Below, one piece after another: positions 55,189-64,000 of a stretch of 64,000 nucleotides of DNA. The first letter of the stretch is position 1, and every line of letters begins with the position of its first letter. The stretch is from Norana najaformis (lineage: Eukaryota > Annelida > Clitellata > Crassiclitellata > Hormogastridae). The position numbers were made by a program, and so were the translations under genes. The DNA is taken from positions 6,549,935 through 6,613,934 of the forward strand of contig OZ029929.1 of assembly GCA_964023275.1 (NCBI GenBank), given 5' to 3'. Under the pieces are notes generated by a model. That model had not been told where the DNA came from and searched no databases. It saw only the letters and a program-made list of their open reading frames with translations.

Positions 55189-56380
55189 CCCTCATCCACA
55201 TATCTGGGGTCGAAGCGGACCCCAGCCATTTTAGAATATGTGTAACTTTTGTTCCCTTGATGGCATAACACTATTATTTTATGTAATTGTCAGCCCTTCA
55301 TCGATCAACAGCTGCATGAATTTATAGGTCAGCAAATTATTTCACAAAGGAAAAATTTTTAAATTTCATTTGGGGTACATAGAGACCCCTGGGGTCCAGT
55401 TGGACCCCACAAATGAAAATATATTGAAAAAAGTAAATAAAATTACTTAGGCGCCCATTTCAAGGAAATGAAGGAGCACTTAAATGTTTGGCAACTGTTC
55501 CTAGGCATTTCAATATAAAATGGCTCAAAGACGTGCTAGTTATACTGTTGCTGAAGCGCTGAAGATACTACTCTATGATGAAGATGACGTTCAGATCAAA
55601 GAAGAAGGCAGCAGTGAGATGGCTGATGAAGAAGATGAAATTGATCACGTTTCTGACGAAGAAGCTGACAGTGATGACTTTGAGCCTGCTGAAGAACCTG
55701 CACTGCCTGTAGCACAAGTTCATGGCAGAACAGCAACTCGTGGTACAGCACGTGACCGGGGTGGGCGTCAAACCATGGATGAAGATGGGTCTTAATATCA
55801 TTGGTGACAATCTTTTTCACCAGCCTGTCTCTTGTAAAGACGCTGTTTGAACAGCATACTACGTATGTGGGAACAATTCGCAAAAACGAGGCCGATATCC
55901 CAAATGAAATGCAAGAAAAATCAGAGAAAAATCAACAACTCTTGGCTTCTGTAGAAATTACACTTTGTAAATTACACTTATGTTTCAAAAAAGACAAAGG
56001 CTGTCATCTTACTGTCCTCTGTGCATCATGACAGTGCAACAGCAGATGACGATCACAAGTCTCTTATCATACTTCACTACAATACCAAGAAGGGCGGAGT
56101 AAATAATATGGACAAACTTGCTGTATCCTGCAAACGATGGCCATTTTCATAGTTCTTCAACACAGTCGATGTCGCTTGCATTGCAGCCCTTGTTACCTCG
56201 TTATGCAACTGTCCAGAGTGAGAATCTCGAAGTGGGAGCCGCCGTCGTCGACTATTCATGTTACAATTGGGCTGTGAACTGGTTCACGAACAAATTGCTG
56301 TACGTGCTGCAAATCCCCGAGCTGTGCAAGGTGAAGTGAGAAATGCTATCAAGCGTGTCAACATACAGGGTGTATTGATT
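55189..56380 (+). mobile_element. piggyBac-type DNA transposon, internally deleted
   Basis: A TTAA target (55185-55188) is followed by ccctcatccacatatctggggtcgaagcggacccc, a piggyBac-like end; a second ggggtcc...ggacccc hairpin lies at 55390-55410. The 91-codon frame at 55520 (RRASYTVAEALKIL, then acidic, then ARDRGGR) is the usual N-terminus. The middle is missing. FFTSLSLVKTLFEQHTTYVG and TIRKNEADIPNEM (from 55806), then YNTKKGGVNNMDKL and LGCELVHEQIAVRAANPRA belong to the DDE C-terminal half, in several frames. No right end seen. Confidence 0.88.
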
Positions 56381-56626
56381 GAAGTGTATATATATATATA
56401 TATATATTGCATCTTCTACACCTGTTCTTGTCATTCAACATTTTTATTCCAAATGTTGGCCGTGCTGTGGACAAACCTCTCCACTCAATCCTGCCCTCTG
56501 CATAAGTCCTCAATTTTCCTCATTTTACAGTCCAGTCCAGCTCTTGATGTTATCCATTCATGATTTCCTGGATCTTCTCCTTTGAAAGGTCCTTCACTTG
56601 TCCATATACTTTAATCACTACACTGT

Positions 56627-58737
56627 CATGTCATGTCAATTCGTCATCGTCGCGTCGCGACGGTTGACTACATGATAGGGCCATCTTCGACCAAAGCCAT
56701 CTATTGCGCGCAGCATCCAACAACCTGGTTCCCGATAAGCCAGTCCAAGCCGAGATGTTGTCAATCCAACTTATCTTTGGCCTTCCGCGGCCTCGGTTCC
56801 CCTCAACAAGACCGATCATAACACTACTCTTGATGGTGTCCTGAGGATGTCTCATCACGTGCCCGAAATAACGCAACTTGCGGGCCCTAATGTGACCCAG
56901 CAACTCGTTTTGCACCCCGGCCAGTTGGTACACCTTTTCACTGGACATCTTCTTTGTCCAAGCAATCCGCGGTAACTTTCTGATGCACTTGTTTTCAAAA
57001 GCTTGAATGCGTCTCTCCTCTTCCTTCTTTAATGTCCAGGCCTCACACCCATATGTCGCCACCGGCCATGCCAAGGCCCTCATCAGGCGTAATTTGGTCT
57101 TGATGCTAACTGACTTCTTTTTCACATCTTTGTGAGCCTAACCATGACTGCCATTCCCATGGCCAGTCTCGATTTCACATCAACCGTACAGTCCGCATCC
57201 ACTGCTACTCTGCTCCCCAAGTACATGAAGTAGTCCACCTTCTCCAGTCTTCCATCAACCACGTTGATCTCAAGTGCTTCGCCTGTATTTGCCATCACTT
57301 TCGTCTTTTTTCGCATTAATCAGCATATGATACTCATTCGCAGCATTCTCAACACTGTTTAATAACTCCTGCAGTTGTTCTGGTGATGTGGCCAATAAGA
57401 CGATGTCATCTGCGTACCTGAGATTGCTGATGATCTTGCCACCGATTCTGAAACCTTCATTATATCCTTATAGTGCCTTCCTCATCACTTGTTCTGCCAA
57501 TATGTTGAACAGACAGGGGGAAAGATTACATCCCTGCCGGACTCCTTTTTTGACACTGAACCATGCAGACACGAGACGATCTGTCCTGACTGCAGCGCGT
57601 TGTTGTCTGTAGAGGTTTCTTAACAGTTGGACTAGTTGTGGTGGAAAACCCATTTCAAGCATGGTTAGCCATAGCTGATCATGTTGTACCATGTCAAAGG
57701 CCTTTGTAAAGTCACAGTGGTTGACGTCTTTCTCTAGATTTCTCCAATATGATCCTGAGGTTTGTAATCTGATCCCTTGTGCCTCTTCTTGGTCTAAACC
57801 TCGCCTGCTCTTGAGCAATCTCGTCTTCAAGCTTAGTTTGTATCCTCTCTAGAATAACTCTCAATAGAATTTTGCTAGCGTGCGAGACTAAGGCAATAGT
57901 TCTGTAATTCTCGCAACGGAGCAAGTCCCCTTTTTTAGGGAGAGGAATGAAGATCGATTGTGTCCATTCCTCTGGCCAGTCCCCTGTCTTCCACACTTCC
58001 ACACAGATCTCATGCAGCTTGGCCAGTGTCATTTCCCCACCAAAGCTTAACAGTTCGCCAGCTATGTCATCGGGACCAGGTGCTTTAAGTGTAGCTGATT
58101 TTAGTAGAGCCCGTCGGATTTCTTCTTTCAGTGGAGGAGGTTCCATTTCTGGGATGTTAATCACTACATTCACATTTCCGTCATTGCACAATTCCTCGCA
58201 ATATTCTTTCCATCTTTCATTCACCCTCTCTAGTTCGACGAGTTTCTTGCCAGTACTATCTTTGATGGCTGTTGTACGAGGTAGGAACGGCTTGGTGAGT
58301 TTCTTCACTGTTTGGAAAACTGACCTACTATTACCTTTCGCTGCATTCTCCTCCACCTCGCTGCATAATGTCTCCATCTCTGCCTGCTTGTCTTTTTTTG
58401 CACTTCACTACGTAATTTCTTATACTCATCTGGGTTCTTGGTTTTTGCCTTGTGCTTCTTTTTTATCATTTCGAAAGTGCCGTTAGAGATCCACTTCTTG
58501 TGTTTGATGGAGTTCTTTTGTAGTGTCTCCTTTGCTGCCTCTAGAGTGACGGTCTTCAGTTGCTTCCACAGTTCATCAGGCGTATGTGGTTCATTTATTC
58601 TCCCTAGTTCTTCAAACCTGTTGGTTACCTCGAGTTGGTATTGTTGCCTAACCTGCTCATTTCTAAGCTTCTCGAGGTCCAGAAGCAAAGGTCTACTGAT
58701 TCGTTTCTTTTTGAATCTTAGCTTCAACACTGGTCAA
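56627..58737 (-). mobile_element. RTE-type LINE, 5'-truncated
   Basis: On the minus strand, in order: LRFKKKRISRPLLLDLEKL; KAPGPDDIAGELL; WPEEWTQSIFIPLPKKGD and NYRTIALVSHASKILLRVIL; FTKAFDMVQHDQLW; GVRQGCNLSPCLFNILAEQV; RYADDIVLLA (intact YADD, about 57415-57390); then TYGCEAWTLKKEEERRIQAF, RKLRYFGHVMRHP and GNRGRGRPKISWIDNI. The endonuclease is missing and there are about four frame changes. The 3' end carries (tgaca)n at 56625-56640. It lies between the piggyBac and P-type remnants. Confidence 0.92.
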
Positions 58738-58744
58738 CAAATAA

Positions 58745-60027
58745 AAAAATTTTGCCAAGGATATTTCAGCAAATCTTTGGTATTTTGGGGTTGCTGAATT
58801 CAAAAATGACAGTGGTTTTCTCAATATGGCTCTAGCTCATGAGATAATGGACACCTATCCTAAATTCGTAGTGGGAATTTGTATAAAGAGTGTTACATCA
58901 GATTTAGCAGTTAATGGTTTCTTGCACTTATGGTTTATTTGATTCTTGAATTTAACATATCAACAATTTTGTCAATTTGCTCGACAAAATTAGCTGCTGA
59001 TAATGCAGAGACATCTAACTTCTTCAGGGTGACATATATTCATATAGCTGTAGCAATGCTGTGACTTAGCACTTGTGTGGCTAGACTGACCATCTTCTTG
59101 AATGGCTTCAGATTGAGACGGCCATCTGTCAGTTTTGGGCATAAACGTAGGCAGCTGCCCTTCTCCAGCTCATACATCTGACGAATCACATCAAACAATG
59201 CTATGATGTCCCCTGATTCAGTAGTGATGTCGTAGTTCAGAATGTTATTTCCGATGTTCTTCATGAGGAACATCATACAGCACAAACACTTTGGTGCCGC
59301 TCACTGTCTGGAACCATGGTTCAGTCACAGAAGCACCAAGCAGGTTGTAGAGGACACGATGTGATGGTTCTTGGTCACAAATCAAAGCCACAACTCGCAG
59401 GCCAATCTCCTCCAGTAGTACTATAATCCGATGGATCATTTCCTTCAGCATTTCTACTTTTATAGTATATGCTCCAAAAAATGTCCCACTGCCTGTTTCC
59501 ATCTGCTTGAAATTCCACAAATCATAAATTGTACTGCCTGTTTTGCGATCTCTGAACTCTTTTCTGCAAACTTGTCTAGATCAACAAAACCAGACACTAC
59601 ATCACTAGACTCAAAATACTGTAACTTGTTCCTCAGTGCCACACCATCAAAAGTAAGCTCAGTATTTTTCATAAGCGGTCATTGACTCGATGCGTTTCTG
59701 CAGGGCTACAAGGCAGTCACTCTTAAATCTATATCCGATGTTAAACCCACCAATGAGAGACTGCAGAGTTCGTTCTGTTGGTAAATGAAAACTGTTGCTC
59801 ATAAAACGATAGGCTGATGGGCTCATGTAATATAACCCAAGGGCAATCAGCTTGTCCTGCATTGTAAATCTCATCTTAAATTTTGAGTATTTACAGCCAC
59901 GAATTTGACTCAAAAAAAACTGTTTCTGACAGTCTGGCAGGCTGTTGAGATCATCACATAATGAACACTCTACTTCAAAGATGCTAAATTTCACCTCAGA
60001 AATGACATATAGCCTCAAATATGCCAC
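58745..60027 (-). mobile_element. P-type (THAP9-like) DNA transposon remnant
   Basis: Minus strand, in order: DCQKQFFLSQIRGCKYSKFK and LGLYYMSPSAYRFMSNSF; ELTFDGVALRNKLQYFES and VSGFVDLDKF (Asp of FDG, first catalytic); VVALICDQEPSHRVLYNLLG (Asp of CDQ, second); KLTDGRLNLKPFKKMVSLAT and QVLSHSIATAI; then DVSALSAANFVEQIDKIVD to about 58930. These match P-element/THAP9 transposases. Three frame changes and one in-frame stop (near 59040). The zinc-binding THAP domain and the C-terminal end are missing. Upstream the frame begins inside the 82-bp satellite. Confidence 0.9.
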
Positions 60028-63000
60028 ATTCTAATTTGAAACCACCACAAACTACTTCAAAGATGCCAAATTTTACCTGAGAAATACCATATTGCCTCAA
60101 AAATACCATATTTTAATTCAAATACACCAACTTTCACATCAAACATGCTAAACTATACCTCAGAAATGCCATATTGCCTCAAAAATACCATATTTTAATT
60201 CAAATACACCAACTTTAACATCAAATATCCTATGCTATACCTCAGAAATGCCATATTGCCTCAAAAATGCCACATTTTAATTTGAAACCACCACACACTA
60301 CTTCAAAGACGCCAAATTTTACTTCAGAAATGCCAAATAGCCTCAAAAGTGCCACAATATAATTTGAAACCACTTCAAAGATGCCAAATTTTACCTCATA
60401 AATGCCATATTGCCTCAAAAATACCATATTTTAATTCAAATACACCAACTTTCACATCAAAAATGCTACATTGTACCTCAGAAATGCCACATTGCCTCAA
60501 AAATGCAACATTTTAATTCAAATACACGGATTTTCACATCAAAAATGCTACACTGTACCTCAGAAATGCCATATTGCCTCAAAAATGCAACATTTTAATT
60601 TCAAACCACCACAAACTACGTCAAAGATGCCAAATTTTACCTCAGAAATACCATATTGCCTCAAAAATACCCTGTTTTAATTCAAATACAGCAATTTTCA
60701 CATCAAAAATGCTACACTGTACCTCAGAAATGCCACATTGCCTCAAAAATGCCACACTTTAATTTGAAACCACCACAAACTACTTCAAAGATGCCAAATT
60801 ATATCTCGGAAATGCCATATTGCCTCAAAAATACCATATTTTTATTCAAATACACCAACTTTCACATAAAAAATGTCACATCGTATCTCAGAAATCCCAT
60901 ATTGTCTCAAAAATGCCATATTGCCTCAAAAATACTATATTTTAATTCAAATACACCAACTTTCACATCAAAAATGCCACATCGTATCTCAGAAATCCCA
61001 TATTGTCTCAAAAATGCAACATTTTAATTCAAATACACCAATTTTCACATCAAAAATGCTACACTGTACCTCAGAAATGCCATATTGCCTCAAAAATGCC
61101 ACATTTTAATTTGAAACCACCACAAACTACTTCAAACATGCCAAATTTTACATCACAAATGTCATATTGCCTCAAAAATACCATATTTTAATTCAAATAC
61201 AGCAATTTTCAGATCAAAATTGCTACAATGTACCTCAGAAATGCCACATTGCCTCAAAAATGCCACACTTTAATTTGAAACCACCACAAACTACTTCAAA
61301 GATGCCAAATTATATCTCGGAAATGCCATATTGCCTCAAAAATACCATATTTTTATTCAAATACACCAACTTTCACATAAAAAATGTCACATCGTATCTC
61401 AGAAATCCCATATTGTCTCAAAAATGCCATATTGCCTCAAAAATACTATATTTTAATTCAAATACACCAACTTTCACATCAAAAATGCCACATCGTATCT
61501 CAGAAATCCCATATTGTCTCAAAAATGCAACATTTTAATTCAAATACACCAATTTTCACATCAAAAATGCTACACTGTACCTCAGAAATGCCATATTGCC
61601 TCAAAAATGCCACATTTTAATTTGAAACCACCACAAACTACTTCAAACATGCCAAATTTTACATCACAAATGTCATATTGCCTCAAAAATACCATATTTT
61701 AATTCAAATACAGCAATTTTCAGATCAAAATTGCTACAATGTACCTCAGAAATGCCACATTGCCTCAAAATTGCCACATTTTAATTCAAATACACCAATT
61801 TTCACATCAAAAATGCTACACTGTACCTCAGAAATGCCATATTGCTTCAAAAATGCAACATTTTAATTTAAAACCACCACAAACTACTTCAAACATGCCC
61901 AATTTTACCCCAGAAATACCATATTGCCTCAAAAATACCATGTTTAAATTCAAATACAGCAATTTTCACATCAAAAATGCTACACTGTACCTCAGAAATG
62001 ACATATTGGCTCAAAAATTCCACATTTTAATTCAAATACACCAATTTTCACATCAAAAAAGCTACATTGCACCTCAACAATGCCATATTGCCTCAAAAAT
62101 GCCACATTTTCATTTGAAACCACCATAATCTACTTTAAAGATGCCAAATTTCACCTCAGAAATGCCACATTGCCTCAAAAATGCAACATTTTAATTCAAA
62201 TACACCAATTTTCACATCATAAATGCTACACTGTACCTCAGAAATGTCATATTGCCTCAAAAATACCATGTTTTAATTCAAATACAGCAATTTTCACATC
62301 AAAAATGATACACTGTACCTCAGAAATGCCATATTGCTTCAAAAATACCACATTTTCATTTGAAACCACCACAAAATCTTCAAAGATGCCAAATTTTACC
62401 TGAGAAATGCCATATTGCTTCAAAAATACCATGTTTTAATTCAAATACACCAACTTTCACATCAAAAATGCTACACTGTACCTCAGAAATGACATATTGG
62501 CTCAAAAATTCCACATTTTAAATCAAATACACCAATTTTCACATCAAAAAAGCTACATTGTACCTCAAAAATGCCATATTGCCTCAAAAATGCCACATTT
62601 TCATTTGAAACCACCATAATCTACTTTAAAGATGCCAAATTTCACCTCAGAAATGCCACATTGCCTCAAAAATGCAACATTTTAATTCAAATACACCAAT
62701 TTTCACATCATAAATGCTACACTGTACCTCAGAAATGTCATATTGCCTCAAAAATACCATGTTTTAATTCAAATACAGCAATTTTCACATCAAAAATGAT
62801 ACACTGTACCTCAGAAATGCAATATTGCTTCAAAAATACCACATTTTCATTTGAAACCACCACAAAATCTTCAAAGATGCCAAATTTTACCTGAGAAATG
62901 CCATATTGCTTCAAAAATACCATGTTTTAATTCAAATACACCAACTTTCACATCAAAAATGCTACACTGTACCTCAGAAATGACATATTGGCTCAAAAAT

Positions 63001-64000
63001 TCCACATTTTAAATCAAATACACCAATTTTCACATCAAAAAAGCTACATTGTACCTCAAAAATGCCATATTGCCTCAAAAATGCCACATTTTAATTTGAA
63101 ACCACCACAATCTACTTTAAAGATGCCAAATTTTACATCATAAATGCCATATTGCCTCAAAAATACCATATTTTAATTCAAATACACCAACTTTCACATC
63201 AAAAATGCTACATCGTATCTCAGAAATCCCATATTGTCTCAAAAATGCAAACATTTTAATTCAAATACACCAATTTTCACATCAAAAATGCTACACTGTA
63301 CCTCAGAAATGCCATATTGCCTCAAAAATGCCACATTTTAATTTGAAACCACCACAAACTACTTCAAACATGCCAAATTTTACCTCAGAAATGTCATATT
63401 GCCTCAAAAATACCATGTTTTAATTCAAATACAGAAATTTTCAGATCAAAAATGCTACAATGTACCTCAGAAATGCCATATTGCCTCAAAAATACCATAT
63501 TTTAATTCAAATACACCAACTTTCACATCAAAAATGCTACACTGTACCTCAGAAACGCCATATTGCCTCAAAAATACCATATTTTAATTCAAATACACCA
63601 ACTTTCACATCAAAAATGCTACATCGTATCTCAGAAATCCCATATTGTCTCAAAAATGCAAACATTTTAATTCAAATACACCAATTTTCACATCAAAAAT
63701 GCTACACTGTAGCTCAGAAATGCCATATTGCCTCAAAAATGCCACATTTTAATTTGAAACCACCACAAACTACTTCAAACATGCCAAATTTTACCTCAGA
63801 AATGTCATATTGCCTCAAAAATACCATGTTTAAATTCAAATACAGAAATTTTCAGATCAAAAATGCTACAATGTACCTCAGAAATGACACATTGCCTCTA
63901 AATGCCACATTTTAATTTGAAACCACCACAAACTACTTCAAACATGCCCAATTTTACCTGAGAAATGCCATATTGCCTCAAAAATGCCACATTTTAATTC
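60028..64000. repeat. 82-bp-monomer satellite array, at least 3.97 kb
   Basis: Two monomer types of 82 bp share 'cctcaaaaat(g/a)cca...ttttaatt' and 'acctcagaaatgccatattg' but differ in the middle (type A: caaatacaccaactttcacatc; type B: gaaaccaccacaaactacttc). Higher-order repeats: 511 bp (60656-61166 and 61167-61677), 491 bp (62080-62570 and 62571-63061) and about 411 bp (63175 and 63586 onward). It continues beyond the window. The many 60-150-codon frames on both strands are artefacts. Confidence 0.97.

Noticed and set aside
60410-63915. More than 20 open frames of 60-150 codons on both strands
   Set aside because: All are translations of the 82-bp satellite; the monomers carry few stops.
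60028-64000. Regular repeat-spacer look reminiscent of a CRISPR array
   Set aside because: Spacer-like middles are of only two types and recur; the DNA is eukaryotic and there are no cas genes.

Overview
This is eukaryotic, intron-rich and very repeat-rich DNA from an animal. The CR1/L2/RTE-type LINEs, tRNA-headed SINEs, hAT, piggyBac and P-type DNA transposons, long tetranucleotide arrays and the frequent taggccta motif suggest a marine invertebrate. An echinoderm-like deuterostome is my best guess, but I cannot prove it. There are no operons, rRNA genes or CRISPR arrays. Almost all long open frames in the window are translations of repeats.

The one host gene I can assemble lies on the minus strand from about 18.39 kb down to at least 2.58 kb. 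It is a prosaposin-like gene of at least 14 exons. Only short pieces of it show as open frames, because most exons are 60-190 bases long. Splice sites, phases and cysteine spacing agree through 13 exons: signal peptide, N-terminal saposin-A domain, four saposin-B domains (the fourth lacking its first cysteine), then the start of a C-terminal saposin-A domain. The last exon or exons are not found and may lie beyond base 1. Its introns carry LINE tails, SINEs, microsatellites and a 2.44-kb insertion at 8570-11006. That insertion is flanked by perfect 77-bp direct repeats, which copy half of a saposin exon with its splice acceptor. It carries an unclassified, possibly transposase-like gene.

From 18.4 to 44 kb I see mostly repeats: a 15-bp minisatellite (19.6-20.0 kb), LINE ends, a relic of an LTR element (24.6-25.3 kb), a 2251-bp solo LTR (26291-28541) lodged in a dispersed composite repeat whose other copy is at 1.77-2.57 kb, tetranucleotide arrays, a 38-bp minisatellite, a TA-flanked inverted-repeat element (36429-37964), and a CR1-type LINE (39.3-40.6 kb). 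Two or three weakly supported plus-strand exons (23176-23314, 45215-45302, 48653 onward) hint at a second host gene.

From 44 to 53 kb there is a triplicated segment interrupted by a hAT element (45568-47886, 8-bp target duplication) with a LINE inside it, then a 465-bp palindrome, a GCTAGC-type minisatellite and a 190-bp tandem repeat with one inverted unit. From 55.2 kb to the end, a broken piggyBac, a 5'-truncated RTE-type LINE and a broken P-type transposon lie head to tail. The P-type reading frame runs straight into an 82-bp-monomer satellite that fills 60.03-64.0 kb and shows several higher-order periods.
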